From positions 1-64,000 of the forward strand of contig JAHZBE010000008.1 in assembly GCA_019423565.1 (NCBI GenBank): DNA of 64,000 nucleotides. Reading direction: 5' to 3'. Both the position numbers and the translations under genes were made by a program. The stretch comes from a bacterium (lineage in GTDB: Bacteria; Bacillota_I; Bacilli_A; RF39; UBA660). Below are positions 26,396 through 35,856 of this stretch, one piece after another (position 1 is the stretch's first letter; every line of letters starts with the position of its first letter). The notes beneath the pieces were generated by a model, which was not told the DNA's origin, did no database searches, and was given only the letters and a program-made list of their open reading frames with translations.

Positions 26396-26818
26396 TAAAT
26401 CTTTTAATACTTTGTTTAATTCTTTTTTATCTTTTTTAGCCGAATTTGCAGTAACTATTATATTATCCACTCTATATAATTTAAAGTATGTCCCTTTTGT
26501 ACTTTTAACAAATGTATTTTCATCATTATTTTTTATTTTATACTTTTTATCATTTTCATACAAATCTTCTACGTATTTTTTTGCATCTTTACTATCAGCA
26601 TACTCTATAAAAAATACTTGAACATTTCCATTACCAGCTTCATAATATCTTATTATTGAAGAATCATAAAATGATGTTTTATCATTAATAGTATACCCTT
26701 CTTTTGATTCAAAATAACTATTGTAATCACTAAAAGATAACTTATTATAATTTTTTCCACATCCAGTAAGTATTATAGCTATAAAAGAAACAATACAAAT
26801 TTTAATTAACTTTTTCAC
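26387..26818 (-). CDS. Putative lipoprotein of unknown function
   Basis: I do not recognise this 143-residue lipoprotein. The lipobox IILTGC places the lipidated Cys at residue 20. The remainder is a small mixed alpha/beta domain with a Tyr/Lys-rich surface. It is encoded upstream of gpmI; no functional link is evident. Confidence 0.65.
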   Translation of the reverse strand: MKKLIKICIVSFIAIILTGCGKNYNKLSFSDYNSYFESKEGYTINDKTSFYDSSIIRYYEAGNGNVQVFFIEYADSKDAKKYVEDLYENDKKYKIKNNDENTFVKSTKGTYFKLYRVDNIIVTANSAKKDKKELNKVLKDLGY

Positions 26819-26866
26819 GTTCGCCCCTCCATTCTATAAATAGAATAACATAAATTTAATATTTTA

Positions 26867-27499
<633 letters not shown>

Positions 27500-27589
27500 A
27501 AATTTCACCCAAATTAATTATACTATATGGTTCACAAAAAATAAATATATGAATATACTAAAATTGAAAGAAAATAAGGAGGATAACCT

Positions 27590-27907
27590 ATGAATAATTA
27601 TGATAAAACTTTCGTTTACGATGAAAGACCATCATTTGAATCTTATAATAGTATGAATATGCAGTACCCTAGTATGCCTATGATGCCTGTATATCCAGGT
27701 AATATGATGATGCCAAATATGAATAATAACTCTAATAGTTATAATAATTTAGAATCAAGAGTTTCAACTTTAGAAAAGAAAGTTCAAAATCTTGAAAATA
27801 AACTTCAAAAATTAGAAAATAATCTATACCCAAAAGCAGTTGATTATACTGAAATGAGTAGTGATTATATAAATGCATCTTATCAAAATTCAATGAATAT
27901 AATGTAA
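27590..27907 (+). CDS. Met/Asn/Tyr-rich coiled-coil protein, possible spore coat protein
   Basis: A 105-residue protein, not clearly assignable. Residues 1-50 are low complexity and rich in Met, Asn, Pro and Tyr (for example PSMPMMPVYPGNMMMPNM), and residues 54-80 form a three-to-four heptad coiled coil (LESRVSTLEKKVQNLENKLQKLENNL). This composition is common in spore coat and morphogenetic proteins, but the call is inference. It has a strong AAGGAGG site and its own terminator, and lies opposite the sporulation gene cse60. Confidence 0.55.
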   Translation: MNNYDKTFVYDERPSFESYNSMNMQYPSMPMMPVYPGNMMMPNMNNNSNSYNNLESRVSTLEKKVQNLENKLQKLENNLYPKAVDYTEMSSDYINASYQNSMNIM

Positions 27908-27909
27908 AA

Positions 27910-27932
27910 GGCACCAAATGGTGCCCTTTATT
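27910..27932. terminator. Terminator shared by the coiled-coil gene and cse60
   Basis: A 6-bp GGCACC/GGTGCC stem (27910-27915 with 27920-27925) with an AAAT loop, followed by CTTTATTTAT on the plus strand and preceded by an A run for the minus strand. It overlaps the cse60 stop. Confidence 0.7.
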
Positions 27933-28095
27933 TATACATAATCATAGCGGAAAAACAATATATTTGTTCTTCTGAAAACATTGCAATACTTACCTGAAAC
28001 TTTATATCTACAATATCAGTATGTTCAGATAAAAATTCATTTACTCTTTCTTCTAAATCTGCCTCATGACTCTCATCAAAAATTTTAACCTTCAT
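27928..28095 (-). CDS. Sporulation protein Cse60 (DUF2758)
   Basis: A 55-residue protein reading MKVKIFDESHEADLE at the start and IKFQVSIAMFSEEQIYCFSAMIMYK at the end (here in two parts: DIVDIKFQVS, then EEQIYCFSAM). This matches the Cse60 family, expressed under sigma-E in Bacillus; the molecular role is unknown. It has AGGTG 7 nt before the ATG. An unusually strong hairpin (28105-28130) lies just upstream in the mRNA. Confidence 0.75.
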   Translation of the reverse strand: MKVKIFDESHEADLEERVNEFLSEHTDIVDIKFQVSIAMFSEEQIYCFSAMIMYK

Positions 28096-28130
28096 ATTCT
28101 TCACCTAACTATATTATAAAACTAATATAG

Positions 28131-28637
28131 TTATTTTTTTGTCACATAATAGGCTGTTATCTTTTTATTTTCATATTCATACTTTATTAATACTTTTACT
28201 GTTATTTCATTTTTTAAATCATCAATACTACCAGTATATGGTATATATCCCGCTAAAACTACACCCTCTGGTTTTTCACCTTCAGTAAGTGTTACAGTAT
28301 CATCAAAAATTCCTACACTTGGAAAAACATCATCTGTTTGTTTATCATGAATCGCAAGCGCTGTTATATTTTTAACTGTTCCTTTTACATTATCAATAGA
28401 AACCTCAAATCTAATTTCATTATCATTTTCTTTTGTATATTCTATATTAACATCAAATGGTAAATTTTCTGAACTTTCTTCTTCTTTTTTTAGCTCTTGT
28501 ACATATTTAATATAAGTATCTTTATTACCTTCATTTTCTTTTTTTTCTTCTTTTACAGGCTTAGATTTATTTGTACAACCAACTATTATTAAGCTTAAAA
28601 ATATTAAAACTATTAAAGTTATTATTTTATTTTTCAT
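28131..28637 (-). CDS. Putative lipoprotein of unknown function
   Basis: I do not recognise this 168-residue lipoprotein; the lipobox LIIVGC lipidates Cys21. A charged Lys/Glu linker (24-60) is followed by an immunoglobulin-like beta domain (IEYTKENDNEIRFEVSIDN onwards). It starts 1 bp downstream of the nucleosidase gene's stop, so it belongs to the scpA-scpB-nucleosidase operon. Confidence 0.65.
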   Translation of the reverse strand: MKNKIITLIVLIFLSLIIVGCTNKSKPVKEEKKENEGNKDTYIKYVQELKKEEESSENLPFDVNIEYTKENDNEIRFEVSIDNVKGTVKNITALAIHDKQTDDVFPSVGIFDDTVTLTEGEKPEGVVLAGYIPYTGSIDDLKNEITVKVLIKYEYENKKITAYYVTKK

Positions 28638-28638
28638 A

Positions 28639-29304
28639 TTATATTACCTCTATAAAATATTCTTCAATTATTTTTTTCATAACTATTGGAAGATTTTCCT
28701 CATAAACATCTAACTGTTCATTATATCCATCCATAGACCTCATTGGTTTATCAGTTACTCCCTTTATTATAATACATTTTACGTTATTTGTCTTACATAT
28801 TTTTAAAACTGCATAACTTTCTAAATCTGATACATCAATACTATTACTTGCTAAAAAAGTATAATCACTCCAAAGTACAAGAGCTTTATCACTAGTACCA
28901 AGTACTCCATCATAATACTCATTTGGCATAGAAACCTGATCAGGAACTAAATATAATTCTTCATCTATTTCTTCTTCTAATTCCCTAATAATATAATCAT
29001 AATCAATTACTTTACTTGGAATAATTATATCACCATAATTAAGTCCTTCATTAGATGAAGTACAAGTTCCTATTACAATTATTTTTTCCAAATTAAATTT
29101 ATCTATCATATATTGAGTTGCTGCTGATGCATTTATTTTTCTAATTCCACTTCTAAAAAATACTATATCTTTACCTCTAAATTCAGTTCTATAATATTCT
29201 CCAAAAGGATATTTTTCTAAATAATCTTCCCCTATATTATATATTTTTAATAACTCATTAAATTCCTTTTTTGATGAAATTAATACTCCTATCAAATTAT
29301 TCAC
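28639..29304 (-). CDS. Nucleoside phosphorylase/nucleosidase family protein (MTAN-like)
   Basis: A 221-residue PNP/UDP phosphorylase-fold protein resembling 5'-methylthioadenosine/SAH nucleosidase: IGTCTSSNEGLNYGDIIIP corresponds to the glycine-rich core, DLESYAVLKICKTNNVK to the ribose-binding Glu helix, and KGVTDKP to the catalytic Asp. The usual VEMEG is altered to VSDLES, so substrate choice may differ. It overlaps scpB by 8 bp. Confidence 0.75.
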   Translation of the reverse strand: MNNLIGVLISSKKEFNELLKIYNIGEDYLEKYPFGEYYRTEFRGKDIVFFRSGIRKINASAATQYMIDKFNLEKIIVIGTCTSSNEGLNYGDIIIPSKVIDYDYIIRELEEEIDEELYLVPDQVSMPNEYYDGVLGTSDKALVLWSDYTFLASNSIDVSDLESYAVLKICKTNNVKCIIIKGVTDKPMRSMDGYNEQLDVYEENLPIVMKKIIEEYFIEVI

Positions 29305-29872
29305 CCACTTCTTCTTTTATTATTTCTTCTTTATATCTAGTATTAAATAAATCGTCATCTTCTAATACTTCTATATCATCCATATCTATTTTTGGAAGTT
29401 CATCAATGCTTGATAAATTAAAATAATCTAAAAAATAATTTGTTGTTTTATATAAATTAGGTTTACCAGGTAAATCACTTTTACCATCTTCAACAATAAA
29501 TCCTTTTGAAACAAGATTTCTAATCATTTGTGATGAATTAACTCCTCTTATTTCATCTACTGCTATTCTAGTAATTGGTTCATTATATGCGATTATCGCA
29601 AGTGTTTCAAGTGCTGACTTACTAAGTGTATTACTAACTTCTTCTGTTAATTTTTTTATATATTCCTTGTTTTGTGCCTTTGTTACAAGTTTATATTTAT
29701 TACCTAATAATTTTAAGGTTATTCCTCTATCTTCTTTTTCATATAATTTTTTTAAATTATCTAATTCTTCATTTAATTTTTCTTCATCTATTTCTAAAAT
29801 ACTTTCTAGTTCTTCTATTGATAATCCATCTTCACCTACTGCAAAAAATAAAGATTCAAGCACACTACTCAT
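29297..29872 (-). CDS. scpB: Segregation and condensation protein B
   Basis: A 191-residue winged-helix subunit of the SMC-ScpAB condensin (LESLFFAVGEDGLSIEELESILE at the start; ETLAIIAYNEPITRIAVDEIRG and GKPNLYKTTNYFLDYF later). Overlaps scpA by 8 bp. Confidence 0.95.
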   Translation of the reverse strand: MSSVLESLFFAVGEDGLSIEELESILEIDEEKLNEELDNLKKLYEKEDRGITLKLLGNKYKLVTKAQNKEYIKKLTEEVSNTLSKSALETLAIIAYNEPITRIAVDEIRGVNSSQMIRNLVSKGFIVEDGKSDLPGKPNLYKTTNYFLDYFNLSSIDELPKIDMDDIEVLEDDDLFNTRYKEEIIKEEVGE

Positions 29873-30599
29873 TTACTTCACCTTCTTTTAAACTTACTAA
29901 AATATTATTAAAATTATTTTCTTGAATAATATTTATTTCTCCAAATTTAGCCATTTCAAGTATTGATAAAAAAGTTACAACAACATATTCTCTTGTTTTT
30001 ACTTCAAACAAATCAAAGAATGATACTTTTTTCTTATCTCTTAATATATTTCTAATATCTTTAGTTCTATCAGTTACTGATATTTCTTTTTTTGTTATTT
30101 TTGTTTCAAGTGGTTTTTCATCTTCTTTTCTTTTTAGAAAATCAGATAATGCTTTTGTTAAGTCTTCTACTGTAACACTTCCATCATTTGTAATTTCATA
30201 ATCAGTAAATTCACCTAAATTAATTGGTTCTTTTGTATATATGTTTCTTCTATCATCTTCGAGTGTCTTAAATGTATCAACCATATCTTTATATTTCTTA
30301 TATTCAACAAGTCTATTTATTAAATTTTCTCTTGGATCTTCTTCATATTCATCATCTTCATCATTTTTACTATTTGGTAAAAGAAGTCTAGATTTAAGTT
30401 CAATTAATTCTGCTGCCATAACTAAATATTCAGATGCGACTGTTAAATTCATTTCTTCCATTCTTCTAATAAATTCTAAATATTGTTCTGTAATTTTTTC
30501 TACTGAAATATCATAAATATCCATTTCACTAGTTTTAACTAAATGTAAAAGTAAATCAAGGGGACCTTCAAAATCATTAATAACAAATTTATAATCCAT
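29865..30599 (-). CDS. scpA: Segregation and condensation protein A
   Basis: A 244-residue kleisin linking the SMC heads: FEGPLDLLLHLVKTSEMDIYDI at the N-terminus, then AAELIELKSRLLLP and the C-terminal winged helix VVTFLSILEMAKFGEI. First gene of the scpA-scpB operon. Confidence 0.95.
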   Translation of the reverse strand: MDYKFVINDFEGPLDLLLHLVKTSEMDIYDISVEKITEQYLEFIRRMEEMNLTVASEYLVMAAELIELKSRLLLPNSKNDEDDEYEEDPRENLINRLVEYKKYKDMVDTFKTLEDDRRNIYTKEPINLGEFTDYEITNDGSVTVEDLTKALSDFLKRKEDEKPLETKITKKEISVTDRTKDIRNILRDKKKVSFFDLFEVKTREYVVVTFLSILEMAKFGEINIIQENNFNNILVSLKEGEVNE

Positions 30600-30654
30600 T
30601 TACTTCACCTACTTTTCACTATAAACCATTATAACATATATAATTAGAATAGCA

Positions 30655-30686
30655 AAAGAAAAAATTTAGCATATATAGCTAAATTT
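30655..30686 (-). terminator. Terminator of the MraZ-like pair
   Basis: A perfect 9-bp AAATTTAGC/GCTAAATTT stem (30662-30670 with 30678-30686), 7-nt loop, then a T-rich tract on the minus strand. Confidence 0.75.
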
Positions 30687-31097
30687 CTTTGATAACTCTC
30701 TTTTATATTCATCACATTGTTCAAAATTCTTAAATACATTTACTCTATCTAAAAGTTCAAATAAAAGAATACTTTTTTCAATTTCATACATTTGTCTAAT
30801 CATTTTTGGCAAAAGAATTCTATCTTGACTATCTTTCTTAATCTCATAAAAAACATCAATAATTTTTAAATTTATATAATTACTTATAAGTTCAAACTTT
30901 TGTATATCTCCTTGTTCAAAGGCTTCTTCTCTTTTAGATTTTAATAATTCAATTCTTTTGTTAAATTCATTAAAATCATATAAAGAAAATGTTAAATCAT
31001 TTTCTCTTTTAAGCAAAATCTTTTCACTTTCGCGTAACATAGAACTTTTTGGAATATATATTCTTCCCTTTTCATCTAAAAGTACATTATTAATCAT
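30666..31097 (-). CDS. MraZ-like double SpoVT-AbrB domain protein (second copy)
   Basis: A 143-residue protein, the length of MraZ. Two half-sites are seen: LDEKGRIYIPKS (7-18), followed by LTFSLYDFNEFNKRIELL (35-52), and DSQDRILLPKMIRQMYEI, as in the double-domain repressor MraZ (DEKGRIxIP). Unlike true MraZ it is not beside rsmH or the division cluster. It is 13 bp downstream of a related gene and probably arose by tandem duplication. DNA binding is inferred from the fold. Confidence 0.6.
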   Translation of the reverse strand: MINNVLLDEKGRIYIPKSSMLRESEKILLKRENDLTFSLYDFNEFNKRIELLKSKREEAFEQGDIQKFELISNYINLKIIDVFYEIKKDSQDRILLPKMIRQMYEIEKSILLFELLDRVNVFKNFEQCDEYKRELSKKFSYIC

Positions 31098-31110
31098 TCT
31101 TTAATTCCCC

Positions 31111-31536
31111 TTAATTTTTTCCATTCATATATTGATACAATTTTTCGTCGTTTTTAAAAACTTTAACATGATTTTTTGAATTATTAAATATAAGTCTATC
31201 ATCTAGGTTATACATCGCAATAATATCTTCTGGTAGAATTATATTGTTATCATCCACTTTTATTTCATGAAAAATACCCTCAGAGAAGTAATCTATAAAA
31301 TTATTACAAAGCACAATTCTATTTGCTTCTTCTATTTGCATTTTTTTTACTAATCTCAATCTCAATATTTCAAGTATTTTTTTATATTTATTTAAATCAT
31401 ATAAGGAAAAAGTTAAATCATTGTCTCTTTTTAATAAAAGTATTTCCGATTTACCTATCGAAAGACTTTTTGGAATATAAACACTTCCATCTTTTCCTAT
31501 TTTAGAATATATATTTTCTAGACAAAATTTATTCAC
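31111..31536 (-). CDS. MraZ-like double SpoVT-AbrB domain protein (first copy)
   Basis: A 141-residue relative of the following gene: KIGKDGSVYIPKSLSIGKSE (first AbrB-like half), LTFSLYDLNKYKKILEIL, and a second half DDNNIILPEDIIAMYNL. In the first half the usual GR is GS. The shared LKR(E/D)NDLTFSLYD block shows the two are paralogues. A GGAGG site precedes the ATG. Confidence 0.6.
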   Translation of the reverse strand: MNKFCLENIYSKIGKDGSVYIPKSLSIGKSEILLLKRDNDLTFSLYDLNKYKKILEILRLRLVKKMQIEEANRIVLCNNFIDYFSEGIFHEIKVDDNNIILPEDIIAMYNLDDRLIFNNSKNHVKVFKNDEKLYQYMNGKN

Positions 31537-31570
31537 ACAAAAACCTCCTTGATAAATGTAATATATTGTT

Positions 31571-31598
31571 GTTAAAAAAACAAGAGAAATTTTCTCTT
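31571..31598 (-). terminator. Terminator after the small lipoprotein gene
   Basis: A 7-bp AAGAGAA/TTCTCTT stem (31582-31588 with 31592-31598) followed by seven T on the minus strand. It lies at the stop of the lipoprotein gene. Confidence 0.7.
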
Positions 31599-31983
31599 AT
31601 TTAAAAGAATATGAATTTTCTTCTGTTTCAGAACCTGTTGCAGGATTGTTAATCAATATTTTTTGATATTCTTCTTTAGTTAATTTATTTCCTTCATAAC
31701 TATAATATTTAGAGTATTCTTCTTGCATTTGTTCATTAAATTTAATTAAATCTGAAACATTTTCTTGTTCTTCTTCTTTACATTTAATTTGTTCTTCCTT
31801 TAGTTTTTCTAGTTCTGATGGAGTATATTCTCTTGCTGTACTTGTTTCTGTTGAAGAAGAAACTTGATCATTATTTTCTGGATTTGGACAACCTGTTAAT
31901 GTAACTCCTGCTGAAGTTGCTAATAAAGAAACTAATATTAATTTAGATTTTAATAATTTTTTTAATTCACTCTTTTTACTCAT
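31597..31983 (-). CDS. Putative small lipoprotein
   Basis: A 128-residue unknown lipoprotein with lipobox TLTGC (Cys32), a Ser/Thr-rich spacer and a Glu/Lys-rich helical body (residues 53-100). A strong promoter drives it alone. No family recognised. Confidence 0.65.
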   Translation of the reverse strand: MSKKSELKKLLKSKLILVSLLATSAGVTLTGCPNPENNDQVSSSTETSTAREYTPSELEKLKEEQIKCKEEEQENVSDLIKFNEQMQEEYSKYYSYEGNKLTKEEYQKILINNPATGSETEENSYSFK

Positions 31984-32015
31984 ATAAAGATCCCCCTCTT
32001 TTTAAGACGGTCATT

Positions 32016-32044
32016 ATGATAGCATATAAGTCTATCAATGTCAA
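32016..32044 (-). promoter_or_regulatory. Strong sigma-A promoter of the small lipoprotein gene
   Basis: Minus strand perfect -35 TTGACA (32039-32044), 17-bp spacer, -10 TATCAT (32016-32021). One of the three best promoters in the window, equal to that of the rRNA operon, which suggests high expression of the lipoprotein. Confidence 0.8.
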
Positions 32045-32067
32045 ATTTTTATGAGGGAATTATAAAG

Positions 32068-33681
32068 TTATTTACTAATTTCTTTAATTAGTGTTACATT
32101 ACTTTCTTTTTCATATTTAATTTTTACTATATCTCCATTATTTATAAATGGTAATAAATCTTTATTAGTTTTAATAGATACCTTATAATTTTTATTTTCA
32201 CTATCAGTAATATAATAATATGTATTACTATCTATTATTACATCTTTAATATTAGTTATAGTTATTTCTTTTTCTTTTGTTTCTGCGTTAGTTACTTCTT
32301 CTCCTATATCATTTAAGTAATTTTCAGCAGCTTTCTTTATTCCACTTGATGCATCTGTTACAACAACTTTTTGGTAATCTACAACATCTACAAATGCATA
32401 CATTTTAACAAGCCCTGCATTATCTTTTAAAGATATTAAATATGTTGGTCTATTATTTAAATTAATTAAAAGTGGGAATGTTGATGTATAATTCATTTGT
32501 TGTACTTGACCTTTAGCAGATGCCATCGCAGAATATTCTTCTGCTCCTGCGATAGAATAAAAATTAGTTTCTTTAGTTCTCATATTAGTTAATGTAAATC
32601 CAATATTTGATTCATCACTAATAACAGATGTAATACCTGTATATAAATATATATCATCATCCATTGCTAAATAATTGTATCCATCTGTTGTTTTAACTAC
32701 GCCTTTTTGTCCAAATATAGTATTAAAGAATCCATTTTTATATTGTCCCCAATCATCAATTTGTTCAATAATAAGATCAGCCCCATAAACATGATCTACC
32801 CATTTTGGAACATCTTTAACAGAATATTTTTTTGATTCTCCCGTAATAGGATTTAATATAACTATACCTGATACTTCTCTTTTAAGTCCAACACCTGTAT
32901 ATTTTATTACCTCCGCAATCCAATATGGATTACCATTATTATCTATTTCAAAATTTAAACTACCAAATATTTCTGTTGGATAAGAAAATCTAAGTTTTCT
33001 CTCTAATCTTTCATTAAATAAAGCTGATGGCATATATTTCATACCTTTATCTAATTTAACAAGTTTAGATTCTCCATTAGTTGAATCAACTGTAATATAT
33101 CCTTTTACTCCTTCTTTTCTATTTGTAAAATATTTTATTACTCCATTATATTCAAGAGGTGTTACTCTAATAATTTTATCATTATAATTTATTTGTGTAT
33201 ATAAATTAGATACATCAAATTGTGAAACAAGTTCACTCATTTGACCCATTGTCCTATCCCCTAATTTTTCACTTGAATCTCTATCTAATAATGGTATTTT
33301 TGAAAAATCTACCTCTTTTACTTTATCTGTAAAATTATTATTTTCATTTACTTTAATTCTACTATAATAAGATTTTGAATTAAAAAGTGGCGAACAAACA
33401 AAATTTACAATTAAAGTTAAAACTATAATAATAGGTATTACCATAAGTAATTTATAACTCCTATAATTAAGATTTGTTTTCTTTCCTTTAACAAGTCTAG
33501 TAATAGTAACAGATGCACTTAAAAGTGAATTAATTACAAAATATGCTACAATAGCCATTACTACAAATGACCAAAATAAACTACTATGAACATTTATTGG
33601 TGGAAGCATTACATAGTAAAATACTCCCATAATTAATACTGTAAATAATATACTAAATATTTCTGAATGTTTTCTTATCAT
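32068..33681 (-). CDS. Large membrane protein with extracellular domain, unknown function
   Basis: A 537-residue protein with three N-terminal membrane segments (about 9-27, 34-57 and 78-98) and an outer domain of about 430 residues. The domain contains a recurrent GDRTMGQMSELVSQFDVS segment and alternating beta strands; I recall similar proteins of unknown function in other Bacillota but cannot name the family. Last gene of a three-gene operon with the hydrolase. Confidence 0.6.
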   Translation of the reverse strand: MIRKHSEIFSILFTVLIMGVFYYVMLPPINVHSSLFWSFVVMAIVAYFVINSLLSASVTITRLVKGKKTNLNYRSYKLLMVIPIIIVLTLIVNFVCSPLFNSKSYYSRIKVNENNNFTDKVKEVDFSKIPLLDRDSSEKLGDRTMGQMSELVSQFDVSNLYTQINYNDKIIRVTPLEYNGVIKYFTNRKEGVKGYITVDSTNGESKLVKLDKGMKYMPSALFNERLERKLRFSYPTEIFGSLNFEIDNNGNPYWIAEVIKYTGVGLKREVSGIVILNPITGESKKYSVKDVPKWVDHVYGADLIIEQIDDWGQYKNGFFNTIFGQKGVVKTTDGYNYLAMDDDIYLYTGITSVISDESNIGFTLTNMRTKETNFYSIAGAEEYSAMASAKGQVQQMNYTSTFPLLINLNNRPTYLISLKDNAGLVKMYAFVDVVDYQKVVVTDASSGIKKAAENYLNDIGEEVTNAETKEKEITITNIKDVIIDSNTYYYITDSENKNYKVSIKTNKDLLPFINNGDIVKIKYEKESNVTLIKEISK

Positions 33682-33696
33682 TTAATCATTTCTCCT

Positions 33697-34281
33697 TTAT
33701 TTTAATTCTAAATTATCTGATTTAATATAATTATAGAACTCTAATATATACTTAAATGTTAACTCATCCAATGTATTATTTTGAACTAACTCTTTTGTAA
33801 TTATATTAAATTCATTACTATCTATTTTATCATAATTTTTTTCTAAAATTACATTTATTGTATTTAATAAAATACTTTTTAAATTTATATTTTTTTCATT
33901 TATATTTTCAAGTAATTTATACAATTTAATATTTAGTTTGACATCATCTAAATTATCACCATTATTAAATTCTGCACTATGTATATAATTTAATAATTCA
34001 TCAGCTGTAAATTCAATATTTTTTGATTCTAACATTTTACAAAAATCAGAATTTAATATGTCACCTTTTAATAATATAATCATACGATTTATTTTAGGTT
34101 CAATATCATATTCTAAACCACTCATATTAAATTCAATAATAAATTTTTTTATATCTGACTCTATTTCATTATACATTTTATCTTTTACAAGTTTTGTATT
34201 TATTATTAATAATCTTTTATTTTTTATGCTTTTTTTTAAATTACTATTTTTAATATTATCTATATATTCTTCTATATTCAT
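33697..34281 (-). CDS. Hypothetical protein in the hydrolase operon
   Basis: A 194-residue helical, Asn/Lys/Leu-rich protein without signal or membrane segment; not recognised. I chose the ATG at 34281 with AGGGTGG upstream, over the GTG at 34290. Between the hydrolase and the large membrane protein, with short spacers on both sides. Confidence 0.6.
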   Translation of the reverse strand: MNIEEYIDNIKNSNLKKSIKNKRLLIINTKLVKDKMYNEIESDIKKFIIEFNMSGLEYDIEPKINRMIILLKGDILNSDFCKMLESKNIEFTADELLNYIHSAEFNNGDNLDDVKLNIKLYKLLENINEKNINLKSILLNTINVILEKNYDKIDSNEFNIITKELVQNNTLDELTFKYILEFYNYIKSDNLELK

Positions 34282-34292
34282 TTTATCCACCC

Positions 34293-35780
34293 TTATTTAA
34301 CTAATACTAAGTATATAATAGCAATAACTAATAAGATAATAGATGTATATATTATGTTTATAAATCCATTAGGTTTATATGACATTAAATTTATATTACT
34401 ATTTTTCTTTGCTTTTTCTTTTAAATTTCTTTTTTCACATAAGAGTGGATATATTTTTTCTTCTTTGTTTGACATTTTCATTTTTTCAATATGTTCTTCT
34501 TTGTTTTTAGTTATTTCTCTTTTCTTTGCAAACTTAATAGCGGCTTCTTTTATTATTTCATTTTGACAAACATTGTGTCCACCTTCTACTAAAAGACTTG
34601 TTCTTCCTAATTTACTTTCTCTTTCTTGTTGTTTTCTTATATTATATTTTACTATATCAAATTCTCTTAAATCTTTATTTGGATTTTCTTTTTTCCATTC
34701 TTCAAGTGATTCATTATACTTTCTTTGTTCATCAAGCATATATTTATCACTATATTCTTCTTCATATTTTGCATGTGGTAATCCTTTTTCATCAACATAA
34801 AATTCTGCTGGATTATTATTATCTAGTGTTCCATTATAAATAACACCTGTTACCATGTTATCATTTATTGTTGCTCTACCTGTAGTCGCACCTAAAAAGA
34901 AACCATTATTTTTAACAATTCTTTCAGGAAAAGCATTGCCCAAACTCGCAGCATTTTTACTACCAGCTGAATGACCTTCTACTTTTATATTGTCACTCAT
35001 TTTTATTCCTTGTTTCCTTAAGTATGATATTGCATAATCACACATATTCATTTGCTGAAGCAAAACATCTTGTGATCTATTAAATTCAGAAACAATTTGT
35101 TCATTTGTCATTTGATATTTAGGTTCTAATTTACTTTGCATTTTTATGAATGTTTCTATATTTGATTTTTGCACTCCATCTTCTATATATTCAGGATTGT
35201 ATCCTACAAATCTTGGAATAATTGGCATTATTAATGGTATTTTACCATTATTAGCCATAGTAAATTGTAATGAACTAGGATCAAGTTGACAGGAAATAGT
35301 AAATTCTTCTACACTTTTATAATCAATCATACCATATGGTGTATTACAACTATGTAATAATAAATTATTCATTTGTGATTTATCTATTCCATTAGGTATA
35401 TATAGTATAAAAGGATAATTAAAGCCTCTTTCAATATCAGCATTTATTTTAATTAACTGACCATTTTTGCTTAATTCTTTTATTTTTTCATCAGTGTTCA
35501 TTGTAACTAATTCAGTATTTTGTCTAAGTGCTAAAAAATCATTTTCTGTCTTTATATTACTATCATATTTACAAAATAATTCAAATATCCAATTTTTTTC
35601 TTCATCAGTAAGTTTACTTCTTAACTCATTATATACTTTTACGAGTTTTTGATTATCATCTAAATTTGGAAACTTTTGATCAAGAAAGGAACTTAAACTT
35701 TTTAAAGTTATATTTACATTAAGATTATTATATTTTTTTACATAAAATTTAAGTAATTCATCACGATAATTAGTAATCAT
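34293..35780 (-). CDS. Alpha/beta hydrolase-fold protein with C-terminal membrane anchor
   Basis: About 495 residues. The nucleophile elbow VEGHSAG (Ser at about residue 271) and a late LLVEGGHNV segment that can supply the catalytic His identify an alpha/beta hydrolase. The last 25 residues form one hydrophobic segment (FINIIYTSIILLVIAIIYLV), making the protein tail-anchored with the enzyme in the cytosol; no signal peptide is present. The ATG at 35780 is preferred: an earlier ATG (35801) lies only about 10 bp from a TATAAT box. Substrate unknown. Confidence 0.65.
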   Translation of the reverse strand: MITNYRDELLKFYVKKYNNLNVNITLKSLSSFLDQKFPNLDDNQKLVKVYNELRSKLTDEEKNWIFELFCKYDSNIKTENDFLALRQNTELVTMNTDEKIKELSKNGQLIKINADIERGFNYPFILYIPNGIDKSQMNNLLLHSCNTPYGMIDYKSVEEFTISCQLDPSSLQFTMANNGKIPLIMPIIPRFVGYNPEYIEDGVQKSNIETFIKMQSKLEPKYQMTNEQIVSEFNRSQDVLLQQMNMCDYAISYLRKQGIKMSDNIKVEGHSAGSKNAASLGNAFPERIVKNNGFFLGATTGRATINDNMVTGVIYNGTLDNNNPAEFYVDEKGLPHAKYEEEYSDKYMLDEQRKYNESLEEWKKENPNKDLREFDIVKYNIRKQQERESKLGRTSLLVEGGHNVCQNEIIKEAAIKFAKKREITKNKEEHIEKMKMSNKEEKIYPLLCEKRNLKEKAKKNSNINLMSYKPNGFINIIYTSIILLVIAIIYLVLVK

Positions 35781-35820
35781 CAGTAGCTTTTCACCTACCA
35801 TTCTTATAGTTTATTATAAC

Positions 35821-35856
35821 ATAAAAAAACTATAATTAAATTAATAATTACAGTTT
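35821..35856 (-). terminator. Terminator after the 378-residue tail-anchored protein gene
   Basis: A 12-bp stem (35827-35838 with 35845-35856, one G-U pair) followed by seven T on the minus strand. It separates the two tail-anchored-protein genes into distinct transcripts. Confidence 0.75.

Noticed and set aside
34058..34300. Plus-strand frames opposite the hydrolase operon
   Set aside because: Antisense to well-supported genes, of Phe/Leu/Ile-rich composition expected from A/T-rich complementary strands, without ribosome-binding sites.
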